A stretch of 64,000 nt of DNA from Stutzerimonas stutzeri. GTDB lineage: Bacteria; Pseudomonadota; Gammaproteobacteria; Pseudomonadales; Pseudomonadaceae. The DNA lies in NCBI RefSeq assembly GCF_013522825.1, contig NZ_JAAMQZ010000010.1, positions 62,001-126,000 of the forward strand, read 5' to 3'. Made by a program: the position numbers and the translations under genes. Shown in pieces: positions 43,977 to 56,196 of the stretch (its first letter is position 1; each line of letters begins with the position of its first letter). Below the pieces are notes generated by a model. The model was not told where the DNA came from. It made no database searches and saw nothing but the letters and a program-made list of their open reading frames with translations.

Positions 43977-46642
43977 TCAGGCCCAGCGCGGATAGCGTCT
44001 CAGGGCTTCGACGAGCTGGGTGCCGGGGATCGGTTTGTCGAACAGGTAGCCCTGGCCGATATCGCAGCGATGATGGCGCAGGAAGGCCAGTTGTGCGGTC
44101 GTCTCGATACCCTCGGCGACGACGCTCAGACGCAGGTTGCGCGCCATGGCGATGACGGCGGACGTGATTTCCATGTCGTCCTGATTGCCTGGAATATCCT
44201 TGATGAAGCTCCGGTCGATCTTGATCACGTCGATGGGGAATTTCTTCAGGTAACTCAGGGACGAATAGCCGGTGCCGAAATCATCCATCGCCAGCGTTAC
44301 GCCGAGCGCCTTGAGGCCGAGCAGTTGCTGGCGGGTCTCCTCAGTGGCATCGAGCAGCAGGCTTTCGGTCAGCTCTAGTTCCAGCAGATCGGGTGGCAGC
44401 TGTTCTTCGCGAAGAATGGTGGCGATGGAGTCGACCAGGTCGGGGTCGGAAAACTGCTTGGGTGACAGGTTGATGGCGATCTGTGGTGCGCCGAGGCCCA
44501 GGGTGGCCAGTTGCACACCGGTGCGACAGGCCTCCCGTGCGACCCACTTGCCGATGGGGATGATGAGCCCGGTTTCCTCCGCCACGCCAATGAACTGATC
44601 GGGCCGGATCATGCCCTTTTCAGGATGCTGCCAGCGCAACAGGGCCTCCAGGCCTTGCAGCCGCCCCGTGCGCAGGCACAGCTTGGGCTGGTAGAAGACT
44701 TCGAGCTCATCCTGGCTCAGGGCGCGGCGCAGGTTGTTCTCCAGAAACAGCTTGTAGTTGGCCTCGGCGTGCAGGGCTTCGGTGAACACCTGCACCTGAT
44801 TCTTGCCGTTCGCCTTGGCCTTGTGCAGGGCTTGCCCGGCATGTTTCATCAGCGTTTCCGGGTCGCGCCCGTGCAGCGGGGTGCAGGCCAGGCCCAGCGA
44901 GCCGCTGACGCTGATGAGCTGCTTGTCGACGAACAGGGGTTTGTCGGGGTGCTCAGGACCTGATTGGCCAGGCGCTGGCCTTCTTCCAGTCCCATATCGT
45001 CGAACAGCAGGGCGAATTCATTGCTGGCGAAGCGCGCCAGCACGCCGTCACGGCTGAGGCCGTTGCGCAGGCGTCGCGCCAGGCTGCTGAGCAGCTTGTC
45101 GCCGGTCTGGTGGCCCAGGCTGTCGTTGATACGCTTGAAATTGTCGATATCGACCAGCATCAGGCACAGCCGGGGTTCCTTGCCGCTGGCGAAGCGTTCT
45201 TCGAGGCTGCGGATGAAAAAGGGGCGGTTGGCCAGGCTGGTCAGGTTGTCGGTGTAAGCCAGCCGCTCGATATGTTGCTGCGCCAGCTTGCTATGGGTGA
45301 TGTCTTCGTAGATGCCGATGTAGTGCGTCAGTTCGCCGCTTTCGGCGAACACCTTGGAGATCGACAGCTGCCCCCAGTAGGGCTCCAGATTCTTGCGGCG
45401 GCTGTGGAACTCGCCTTGCCAGCTGTTGTGTTGCGCCAGGCTGGACGAAGTGTCGAACAGCATCTCGCTGAGGTTCTCCAGTGCCGTCAGTTCGGCGAGG
45501 GGGCGCCCCCGGACCTCGTCCGCGGAATACTGGGTGATGGAGGTGAAGCTCGGATTGACGTAATCGACGATGCCTTCGCGGTCGACCAGAATGAAGGCGC
45601 TGGCACTCTGCTCGACCGCACGCTGGAACAGGTGCAGCGTATGGGTGGCGCTGAGTCGCTGCTGGTTGGCCAGTACCTGCGCATACTGGTCGGCGAGTTC
45701 GCCGGCAAAGGCGATTTCATCGGGATGCCAGGTGCGTTGATTGCCAGCATTCTCCAGGCAAAGTACGCCGCTCACTTCGCCGCCGAGCCGGATGGTCGCG
45801 TCCAGGATGGATGTGATTGCACGGGGTTTGAAAAAGCCCTCGACCAGCTCCTGGGTGCGTGGATCATCGCGGACGTTGCTCACGTCGAGCGCGCGTTCGC
45901 TGTGCAGTGCTTGCAGGTAACGCGGGTAGCGCGTCATATCCAGCGCCGTCGGGTATTCGTGGCTGTCGTTGTCGCGTCGGTAGGCGACGATGGCTTCCAG
46001 CCGATTGCCGTTCAGATGCCAGATGGCGGCGCGGGAGATTCCGTAGGCCTCGCAGGCGGCCTGGGTGATCAGTTGCGCTGCTTCGAGTTGCGGGTTGGAC
46101 GAAGTGTAGCGATGCCGGGCAAGGCGAACGATCAGGCTCTGTTGCGCGCGGGAGCGGATCAGGTGTTCCAGATGATTGTCCTGGGCCTGCTGATGGAAAT
46201 CGAGCATGGCTGAGGGCAGAGCTTGCTGCGGTGCCATGTCCGCGGCGGTCTGTTGCTCGATGATCAGGTAGCCACGGATCAGTTCGCGTCCATACTGCTG
46301 GCAGACCTCACCGATCTCCAGCATGTTCAGCGGACCGCTGGCTGCGTGCAGGCGATAGCGGATGGAGTAGTGACCCTGGCTGGCCAGCTGCGTTTGTATG
46401 ATGTCATGCAGGCGAAGGCGCGCAGGGGGTTCCATCAGGCAGGCATAGGGCGAGTCGATCAGTGAGCAGAGCTCCTCCGCGGGCTGATCCAGGTAGCGCT
46501 CGCAGGCGGGGTCCAGATACAGCAAGGCCCAGCTGGATTCGTTCAAACGTTCGAAGCGCAGCATCCCGAGCCTTGAGGGCACTGGCAACTGCGTCACAAC
46601 CTCGGTCGCCAAACGGCTGGCGGCATCGGTATGTATTTTCAT
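43977..46642 (-). pseudogene. dipA: DipA-like c-di-GMP phosphodiesterase, frameshifted
   Basis: Two overlapping frames together encode an 888-residue-equivalent protein matching DipA (about 900 residues in P. aeruginosa). Frame one (from the ATG at 46642) gives an N-terminal sensory region, a GAF domain (about 200-340), a PAS domain (about 350-475) and a degenerate GGDEF domain with ASNEF in place of the active motif. After NQVLSTPTNP it shifts. Frame two resumes with PLFVDKQLISVSGSLG and gives the rest of GGDEF and an intact EAL domain (EALLRW, DDFGTGYSSLSYLKK, IDRSF, VVAEGIE). The break is at a run of four C on the coding strand (plus-strand 44936-44939); a fifth C restores the frame. It is either a real mutation or a homopolymer sequencing error. 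Intact, it would hydrolyse c-di-GMP and promote biofilm dispersal. Confidence 0.9.
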
Positions 46643-46749
46643 CGAGCGGTTTGCTTCCAGTATGCTGCGGGAGTCTTTCACCAGCTGCGGCGTGTGTGCC
46701 CTGAGGCGCTTGCGTGGCTGAATTCATTCAACGACGGCAAGGGTGCATC

Positions 46750-47274
46750 ATGCGGCAAGGCCTGACAAGTCGGCTTTCGAAGTTACTGGTTCTCTCGGTT
46801 TTCCTGGTCGTCGGCATCCCCGTGCAGGCGGCTGAGACCAATACCCTGGGCTCCGATGAGCCGGGGAAATACCTCGCCGAACTCAAGGCCCTCTATCTGA
46901 CTGCCGATGAGCGCATGGCGCTGCTTGCCCATGGCAATGCCCTGCTTGAAACCTACGGGCTGCGGGCGGCCTATCAGGTCGGCCAGGCCAATCCGCAGGA
47001 CCTGCGCTATCGCCTGGATACGGGTGCGCCAGGCGAGCTGCGCATTCGCGAAGAGCGGCGTGACGCAACCGGCGGCCTCGCAGTGCGCACCCGCAGTTTC
47101 TCGGTTTACGGTATGGATCCCTATGTGCAGTATCAATGTCCGCCGCAGGGGGTTGTCTGCACATTCGCCAGTCCCGGTGGCGAGCCCTGGTTGACCATCC
47201 TGCGTGATCCCAAGGGTGCCGAGGCGCTGGCCAAGGCATTGTCCTTCCTGTTCCGCAATCTGCAGAAAGGTTGA
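46750..47274 (+). CDS. secreted protein of unknown function
   Basis: A 174-residue protein with a signal peptide (about 1-28, ending IPVQA) and a mature part without cysteine-rich, lipid or enzyme motifs apart from a pair of cysteines (YQCPPQGVVC) that could form a disulfide. AAGGG precedes the ATG at 46750; the frame is open 12 codons upstream. It is divergent from dipA with a 107-bp gap. I do not recognise the family. Confidence 0.75.
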   Translation: MRQGLTSRLSKLLVLSVFLVVGIPVQAAETNTLGSDEPGKYLAELKALYLTADERMALLAHGNALLETYGLRAAYQVGQANPQDLRYRLDTGAPGELRIREERRDATGGLAVRTRSFSVYGMDPYVQYQCPPQGVVCTFASPGGEPWLTILRDPKGAEALAKALSFLFRNLQKG

Positions 47275-47288
47275 GCGGAGAGTCGCAA

Positions 47289-47500
47289 AAGCTTCGCGGC
47301 TGAAGCCGCTCCCACGGTGGGTGCAATGCCTCGTAGGTCGGATCACGCTTCACCGACCCGACGAGTAAGGCTATCAGGCGCTGCAAGAGTCGAGGTCTTG
47401 TTCGTCGGATTACGCCTTCGGAAACCCGGATTACGCCTTCGGCTAATCCAGGCTACGAAACCTGAAGACGTAGGATGGAATCGCCAACGGCGCTTCCGTC
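47289..47500. repeat. REP-like copy and dispersed repeat
   Basis: A REP-like GCTTCGCGGCTGAAGCCGCTC at about 47291 is followed by the GTCGGATCACGCTTCACCGACCC module, two cores GGATTACGCCTTCGG (47407 and 47428, the second complete) and the GTAGGATGGAATCGCC module also seen at 16.9 kb. Confidence 0.8.
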
Positions 47501-47518
47501 GATGAGCTAAAGGCGAAT

Positions 47519-47556
47519 AAAAACGCCGCATCCGGTTGAAGGCATGCGGCGTTTTT
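47519..47556 (-). terminator. bidirectional terminator after aceF
   Basis: AAAAACGCCGCAT pairs exactly with ATGCGGCGTTTTT (13 bp) across a 12-base loop. T runs occur on both strands, but aceF lies 15 bp away on the minus strand, so it chiefly ends the aceEF transcript. Confidence 0.92.
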
Positions 47557-47570
47557 GTCTGCTCAGACGA

Positions 47571-49256
47571 TCACAGCAGTATCGTGCGAATGTCCGCCAG
47601 CAGCTCGGAGAGACGCTTGGTGAAGCGCGCCGCCGCGGCCCCGTTGATCACGCGGTGATCGTAGGACAGCGACAGCGGCAGCATCAGGCGTGGCTCGAAG
47701 GCCTGACCATCCCATACCGGCTGCATGGTCGCCTTGCTGACACCCAGGATCGCCACTTCCGGCGCGTTGACGATCGGCGTGAAGCCGGTGCCGCCGATGT
47801 GACCCAGGCTGGAGATGGTGAAGCAGGCGCCCTGCATTTCATCCGCCGAGAGCTTCTTGCTACGCGCTTTCTCGGCCAGTTGCGCCGCCTCGCCCGCCAG
47901 CTGCAGCAGGCTCTTCTGATCGACGTCGCGGATGACCGGCACCATCAGGCCGTCCGGCGTATCCACGGCGAAGCCGACGTGCACGTACTTCTTGCGGATC
48001 AGCGCCTTGCCGCTGGGTGCCAGCGAACTGTTGAAGTCCGGCAGCTCCTTGAGCAGGTGTGCGCAAGCCTTGAGCAGCAACGGCAGCACGGTGAGTTTCA
48101 CCCCGGCTTTTTCCGCCACGGCCTTCTGCGCGGTGCGGAAGGCTTCCAGCTCGGTGATGTCGGCTGACTCGAACTGGGTCACGTGCGGCACGTTGAGCCA
48201 GCTGCGGTGCAGGTTGGCGGCGCCGACCTGCATCAGGCGGGTCATCGGCACTTCTTCGGTTTCGCCGAAGCGGCTGAAATCGACCGTCGGAATCGGCGGA
48301 ATGCCGGCGCCACCGGTGGCCTGGTCGCTGTCCTTGCGCTGCTGCAGCGTGGACTTGACGTAGGCCTGGACGTCTTCCTTGAGGATACGGCCTTTCGGCC
48401 CCGTACCCTTGACCTCGGCCAGATCGACGCCGAATTCACGCGCGGTCTGGCGTACCGCCGGACCGGCATGCACCTTGCTACCGGCCTTGCTCGGCCCGCT
48501 GACCACCGGCGGCGCCTTGCTGGCTGCTTCGGCTGCCGGCACGCCCTGCTTGTTCGGTGCGATGGACTGCTGCGGAACGGCTTCCTCGGGTGCATCGGCT
48601 TTTTTGGTTTCCGCGGCCTGCGGTTTGGCCTTTGCCGGCGCCGTGCCGGCGACCCTCAGTCGCAGGATCAGGTCGCCGGTCTTGGCCTGGTCGCCAATCT
48701 TGATTTCCAGGCTTTCCACCACGCCGCCCTTGGGTGCCGGGATTTCCATGCTGGCCTTGTCGGACTCCAGGGTGATCAGCGACTGTTCCGCTTCCACCGT
48801 GTCGCCGACGCTGACCATCACCTCGATGACCTCGGCGGTGCCGCTGGAACCGATGTCCGGAACCCGTACCTCTTCGACACTCTCGCCCGCAGGCGCTTCG
48901 GCGGGTGCCGAGGCATCGTCATCGCCAGGCGGTGTCGATGCTTCGGTTTCATCCGCCGCGCCGCCGCTGGCCGCACCAGCCGGCTCGGCAGCCGCTTCGG
49001 CTGCAGGCGCAGCCTCTTCGGCACCTTCGCTTTCCAGCTCCAGCAGCTCGTCGCCTTCCTTCAGCTTGTCGCCCATCTTGACCTTCAGGCTTTTCACCAC
49101 GCCGGCTTTCGGCGCGGGGATTTCCATGCTGGCCTTGTCCGACTCCAGCGTCAGGATGCTCTGGTCGGCTTCGATACGGTCGCCGATCTTGACGAACAAT
49201 TCGATTACTTCACCCTCACCGCTGCCGATGTCGGGTACGCGTATGGTTTCACTCAC
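47571..49256 (-). CDS. aceF: pyruvate dehydrogenase E2, dihydrolipoyl acetyltransferase
   Basis: A 561-residue core component of the pyruvate dehydrogenase complex. Two lipoyl domains (about 1-75 and 130-205), each with the lipoylated ESDKASMEIPAPK, are joined by Ala/Pro/Glu-rich linkers. Then come a peripheral-subunit-binding domain (about 265-300: AVRQTAREFGVDLAEV) and the catalytic domain ending with SLSYDHRVINGAAAARF, which carries the DHRxxxG active site. The start is a GTG at 49256 with AGGAG at about 8 nt. It lies 27 bp after aceE in the same operon. Confidence 0.97.
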   Translation of the reverse strand: MSETIRVPDIGSGEGEVIELFVKIGDRIEADQSILTLESDKASMEIPAPKAGVVKSLKVKMGDKLKEGDELLELESEGAEEAAPAAEAAAEPAGAASGGAADETEASTPPGDDDASAPAEAPAGESVEEVRVPDIGSSGTAEVIEVMVSVGDTVEAEQSLITLESDKASMEIPAPKGGVVESLEIKIGDQAKTGDLILRLRVAGTAPAKAKPQAAETKKADAPEEAVPQQSIAPNKQGVPAAEAASKAPPVVSGPSKAGSKVHAGPAVRQTAREFGVDLAEVKGTGPKGRILKEDVQAYVKSTLQQRKDSDQATGGAGIPPIPTVDFSRFGETEEVPMTRLMQVGAANLHRSWLNVPHVTQFESADITELEAFRTAQKAVAEKAGVKLTVLPLLLKACAHLLKELPDFNSSLAPSGKALIRKKYVHVGFAVDTPDGLMVPVIRDVDQKSLLQLAGEAAQLAEKARSKKLSADEMQGACFTISSLGHIGGTGFTPIVNAPEVAILGVSKATMQPVWDGQAFEPRLMLPLSLSYDHRVINGAAAARFTKRLSELLADIRTILL

Positions 49257-49283
49257 GATAGGTTCTCCTGTGCGCACGCAGCA

Positions 49284-51929
<2,646 letters not shown>

Positions 51930-52040
51930 GGCTTGCTCCAGGGCGGAAAGGCTTCCAGAATCGGTTGCCTGCTTCGCTGCCGGCTTTGTGGGCCGGCGCG
52001 TATATGTTCTTGGATTTTGTGCCGGGGGTAGAACCGGTCC

Positions 52041-52106
52041 TGTAGTTTTACTACAAAACTACGGTTGATTCAGCCCCCTGCAACATTCTTTCGTAGTAAA
52101 ACTACA
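52041..52106. promoter_or_regulatory. paired palindromic operators upstream of aceE
   Basis: TGTAGT-TTT-ACTACA at 52041-52055 and CGTAGT-AAA-ACTACA at 52092-52106 share the dyad GTAGT-N3-ACTAC and are 51 bp apart centre to centre, about five helical turns. A further half-site (AAACTACGG) follows the first. The form resembles HexR-type sites (TGTARTnnnnYTACA, central-carbon repressor) as I recall them. The binding protein is not proven. The sites lie between divergent aceE and glnE. Confidence 0.65.
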
Positions 52107-52203
52107 ATTGCGGCGACTCAGCCTGTCCGGCTGATTTCAGCGCCAAGGCTCTAGCCTAGGTGTTTGCGCTGCCCGCAGCCGTTATCGGCACTGAGGATGC
52201 TAT

Positions 52204-55149
52204 ATGAGTCTGCCATCATTGGTTGCACTGCCGACATCGCTATTGCCATTGGTCACCCGTGCCAGGGAGTCGTTCCTCGATGCGGCGCGTGATGTCTCGG
52301 CGCAGGCCGTGGAGGAGTTCCTCGCCTGGCCTGTCGAGCGAGGTGAGGCTTTCGAGCGGGTCTGCGCGGCCAGCGATTTTGTCACCGAACAGGTTAGCCG
52401 AGATCCCGAAATGTTGCTGCAGCTGGCCGAGGCCGGGTTGCTTGAACGCCGCCTGCGCACGGGCGAGATGCACACGGCGCTGAATGCGCTGCTGGCCGAT
52501 TGCGCGGACGAAGCCGCTCTGGCGACCCTGCTCAGGCGTTTTCGCAATCGCCAGCAGGTGCGGATCATCTGGCGTGATCTGACGCGCCAGGCGGACCTGG
52601 CCGAAACCTGCGGCGATTTGTCCGACATGGCCGATACCTGCATCGATCTGGCCTATCGCTGGCTGTATGCGCGCCATTGCGAACAGTTTGGCGTGCCGAC
52701 CGGGCGCAGAAGCGGTCGCCCGCAACATCTGGTGGTGCTCGGCATGGGCAAGCTGGGCGCTCATGAACTCAATCTGTCATCGGATATCGACCTGATCTTC
52801 GGCTATCCGGAAGGCGGCGAAACCACGGGCGCGCGGCGCTCGCTGGACAACCAGGAGTTTTTCGTCCGCCTCGGACAACGACTGATCAAGGCGCTGGATG
52901 CACCCACCGTCGATGGTTTCGTGTTCCGCGTGGACATGCGTCTGCGCCCCTATGGCTCATCCGGCGCGCTGGTGATGAGCTTCAGCGCGCTGGAGCAGTA
53001 TTACCAGGACCAGGGGCGCGACTGGGAACGCTACGCAATGATCAAGGCGCGAGTGGTCGGCGGCGATCAGGAGGCCGGCCGGGAGCTGCTCGATATCCTG
53101 CGGCCTTTCGTCTATCGGCGTTACCTGGATTTTTCCGCCATCGATGCGCTACGCGGCATGAAGCAGCTGATCCAGCAGGAGGTGCGGCGCAAGGGCGTGG
53201 CGGCGAATATCAAATTGGGCGCGGGTGGCATTCGCGAGGTGGAATTCATCGCCCAGGCGTTCCAGCTGATTCACGGCGGACGCGACCTGAGCCTGCAGCA
53301 ACGACCGCTGCTCAAGGTGCTGGCGACCCTGGCGGGGCAGGGCTATATGCCCGCTGCTGCGGTCGAGGAGTTGCGCGAAGGCTATGAATTCCTGCGTTAC
53401 ACCGAGCATGCGCTGCAGGCCATCGACGACCGCCAGACCCAGATGCTGCCCGATAACCGCATCGACTGCGACCGCGTGGCCTTCATGCTCGGTTTCGACG
53501 GCTGGAGCGCGTTCCATGAACGGCTGCTGCATTGGCGCAGCCGGGTCGACTGGCACTTCCGCCAGGTGATCGCCGACCCCGACGAGGATGAGCTGGGCGA
53601 GGGTGAAGCGCTGGTCGGGGGGGAGTGGTTGCCGCTGTGGGAGCAGGATTGGGACGAGGAATTCGCCTGTCGCCAGTTGAGCGACGCGGGATTTCGCGAC
53701 GGCCAGGTCGCCTGCCAGCGGCTCGCCGCGCTGCGCAGTGGCAAGCAGGTGCGGACCATGCAGAGGCTGGGGCGCGAACGTCTGGATGCCTTCATTCCAC
53801 GGCTCCTGGCGCAGGCGGTCGAGCAGGATGATCCGGATCTGGTGCTTGAGCGGGTGCTGCCGCTGATCGAGGCAGTGGCGCGGCGTTCGGCCTATCTGGT
53901 GCTGCTGACGGAAAACCCCGGTGCCTTGCAGCGGCTGCTGGAGCTTTGCGCGGGCAGCCCCTGGATCGCCGAACAGATCGCGCGCTTTCCGCTGCTGCTC
54001 GACGAACTGCTCAATGTCGGGCGGCTGTTCCGGCCACCGCAAGCGCCGGAGCTGGCCGCCGAGCTGCGCGAGCGGCTGGCGCGCATTCCCGAGGATGACC
54101 TGGAGCAGCAGATGGAGGCGCTGCGTCATTTCAAGCTGGCGCACCGGCTGCGCGTGGCGGCCTCGGAGCTCGCAGGCACGCTGCCGCTGATGAAAGTCAG
54201 TGATTACCTGACCTGGCTCGCCGAGGCGATTCTCAACGAAGTGCTGGCCCTGGCCTGGCATCACACGGTGACGCGGCATGGCCGGCCCCGGCGCACCGAC
54301 GGCGAGCTGTGCGACCCGGCCTTTATCGTGGTGGGCTACGGCAAGGTCGGCGGCATCGAACTGGGCCATGGGTCCGACCTGGACCTGGTGTTCATTCACG
54401 ACGGCGATTCCAATGCGGAAACCGACGGCGCCAAACCCATCGATGGCGCGCAGTTCTTTACCCGCCTGGGCCAGCGCATCATTCATCTGCTGACGACCCA
54501 GACCACCTCCGGCCAGCTCTACGAAGTCGATATGCGCCTGCGGCCTTCCGGGGCTTCCGGGCTGCTGGTCGGCTCACTGAGCGCCTTTGAACGCTACCAG
54601 AGCGAGGAAGCCTGGACCTGGGAGCACCAGGCGCTGGTGCGTGCGCGGGTGCTGGTCGGCTGCCCGCAACTGGCGCAGGATTTCGAGCGGGTGCGCGCCG
54701 CCGTACTGGGGCGACCGCGTGACCTGGGGCAGTTGCGCAGCGAGGTCAGCGAGATGCGTGCGAAGATGCGCGACAACCTTGGCACCCGCGTGACGCACGC
54801 CGGCATGGCGGACAAGGCGTTCGAGGCGCAGGGCGAGTTCAATCTCAAGCAGGACGCCGGTGGTATCGTGGATATCGAATTTATGGTGCAATACGCGGCT
54901 CTGGCGTGGTCGCACCAGCATCCGCAACTGCTGCGCTATACCGATAACATCCGCATTCTCGACGGGTTGGAGCAGGCCGGGTTGATGACCGGCGATGAGG
55001 TTCGGCTGCTGCAGGACGCCTACAAGGCCTACCGTGGCGCAGCTCACCGGCAATCACTGCAAAAACTGCCCGAAGTGGTGAGTGGGGACCAATTTCATGA
55101 TGAGCGTCGCGCAGTCATGCGCATCTGGCGTGAGCTTGGGCTCAGCTGA
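52204..55149 (+). CDS. glnE: glutamine synthetase adenylyltransferase/deadenylase
   Basis: A 981-residue bifunctional enzyme that adds and removes AMP on glutamine synthetase in response to PII. The N-terminal deadenylase half has GMGKLGAHELNLSSDIDLIF (near residue 180) and the C-terminal adenylylase half GYGKVGGIELGHGSDLDLVF (near residue 715), both with the GSD/SSD nucleotidyltransferase motif. GAGG precedes the ATG. ilvE follows 48 bp downstream. Confidence 0.97.
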   Translation: MSLPSLVALPTSLLPLVTRARESFLDAARDVSAQAVEEFLAWPVERGEAFERVCAASDFVTEQVSRDPEMLLQLAEAGLLERRLRTGEMHTALNALLADCADEAALATLLRRFRNRQQVRIIWRDLTRQADLAETCGDLSDMADTCIDLAYRWLYARHCEQFGVPTGRRSGRPQHLVVLGMGKLGAHELNLSSDIDLIFGYPEGGETTGARRSLDNQEFFVRLGQRLIKALDAPTVDGFVFRVDMRLRPYGSSGALVMSFSALEQYYQDQGRDWERYAMIKARVVGGDQEAGRELLDILRPFVYRRYLDFSAIDALRGMKQLIQQEVRRKGVAANIKLGAGGIREVEFIAQAFQLIHGGRDLSLQQRPLLKVLATLAGQGYMPAAAVEELREGYEFLRYTEHALQAIDDRQTQMLPDNRIDCDRVAFMLGFDGWSAFHERLLHWRSRVDWHFRQVIADPDEDELGEGEALVGGEWLPLWEQDWDEEFACRQLSDAGFRDGQVACQRLAALRSGKQVRTMQRLGRERLDAFIPRLLAQAVEQDDPDLVLERVLPLIEAVARRSAYLVLLTENPGALQRLLELCAGSPWIAEQIARFPLLLDELLNVGRLFRPPQAPELAAELRERLARIPEDDLEQQMEALRHFKLAHRLRVAASELAGTLPLMKVSDYLTWLAEAILNEVLALAWHHTVTRHGRPRRTDGELCDPAFIVVGYGKVGGIELGHGSDLDLVFIHDGDSNAETDGAKPIDGAQFFTRLGQRIIHLLTTQTTSGQLYEVDMRLRPSGASGLLVGSLSAFERYQSEEAWTWEHQALVRARVLVGCPQLAQDFERVRAAVLGRPRDLGQLRSEVSEMRAKMRDNLGTRVTHAGMADKAFEAQGEFNLKQDAGGIVDIEFMVQYAALAWSHQHPQLLRYTDNIRILDGLEQAGLMTGDEVRLLQDAYKAYRGAAHRQSLQKLPEVVSGDQFHDERRAVMRIWRELGLS

Positions 55150-55197
55150 TTCTCGTCTGACAAACAGAGCATTTATCGAATTCCGAGGTGGCAACCA

Positions 55198-56121
55198 ATG
55201 TCGATGGCCGATCGTGATGGCGTGATCTGGTATGACGGCGAACTGGTCGAATGGCGTAACGCGACCACACATGTGCTGACCCACAGCCTGCACTACGGCA
55301 TGGGGGTCTTCGAGGGTGTGCGCGCCTACAACACGCCGCAGGGCACGGCGATCTTCCGCCTGCAGGCGCACACCGACCGCCTGTTCGACTCCGCCCACAT
55401 CATGGGCATGAAGATTCCTTTCACCAAGGAACAGATCAACGAAGCGACCCGTGCCGCAGTGCGCGAGAACAACCTGGAAAGCGCCTACGTCCGTCCGCTG
55501 GTGTTCTACGGATCGGAAGGCATGGGCATCCGTGCCGACAACCTGAAGGTGCATGTGGTCATCGCGGCCTGGCATTGGGGCGCCTACATGGGCGACGAGG
55601 CGCTGGAAAACGGCATCAAGATCCGCACCAGTTCCTTCACCCGGCACCACGTCAACATCACCATGACCCGCGCCAAATCCAGCGGCAGCTACGTCAACTC
55701 GATGCTGGCGCTGCAGGAAGCGGTGTCCGCCGGTGCCGACGAGGCGCTGCTGCTCGATCCGGAAGGCTACGTGGCCGAAGGCTCCGGCGAGAACATCTTC
55801 ATCATCAAGGACGGCGTGATCTACACCCCGGAAGTCACCGCCTGCCTGAACGGCATCACCCGCGGCACCGTGCTGGCGCTGGCGCGCGAATTCGGCATCG
55901 AGATCGTCGAGAAGCGCATCACCCGCGACGAGGTCTATATCGCCGACGAGGCCTTCTTCACCGGCACCGCCGCCGAGGTCACCCCGATTCGCGAGCTCGA
56001 CGGTCGTCAGATCGGCATCGGTCGCCGCGGCCCGGTTACCGAGAAGCTGCAGAAAGCCTACTTCGACCTGGTCACCGGCAAGACCGACGCGCACGCCGAA
56101 TGGCGGACGCTCGTAGGCTAA
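55198..56121 (+). CDS. ilvE: branched-chain amino acid aminotransferase
   Basis: A 307-residue fold-type IV PLP enzyme performing the last step of Ile, Leu and Val synthesis. THSLHYGMGVFEGVRAY, the Schiff-base lysine in MTRAKSSGSYVNSM (about residue 160), YVAEGSGENIF and TGTAAEVTPI are diagnostic. GAGG lies upstream. It is followed by an inverted-repeat element and then waaF. Confidence 0.97.
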   Translation: MSMADRDGVIWYDGELVEWRNATTHVLTHSLHYGMGVFEGVRAYNTPQGTAIFRLQAHTDRLFDSAHIMGMKIPFTKEQINEATRAAVRENNLESAYVRPLVFYGSEGMGIRADNLKVHVVIAAWHWGAYMGDEALENGIKIRTSSFTRHHVNITMTRAKSSGSYVNSMLALQEAVSAGADEALLLDPEGYVAEGSGENIFIIKDGVIYTPEVTACLNGITRGTVLALAREFGIEIVEKRITRDEVYIADEAFFTGTAAEVTPIRELDGRQIGIGRRGPVTEKLQKAYFDLVTGKTDAHAEWRTLVG

Positions 56122-56196
56122 AGGCTCTAGGCTGAAGGCTGGACGAGGTGCCTCTTCGTTCAGCCTCAAGCCTTTAGCCTATTAGCGGCTTTTGCT
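56122..56196. repeat. intergenic inverted repeat (ilvE-waaF)
   Basis: AGGCTGAAGGCTGGACGAG and its partial complement CTTCGTTCAGCCTCAAGCC form a stem; the element ends TTAGCGGCTTTTGCT just before the waaF ATG. Same family as 33515-33601. Confidence 0.75.
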
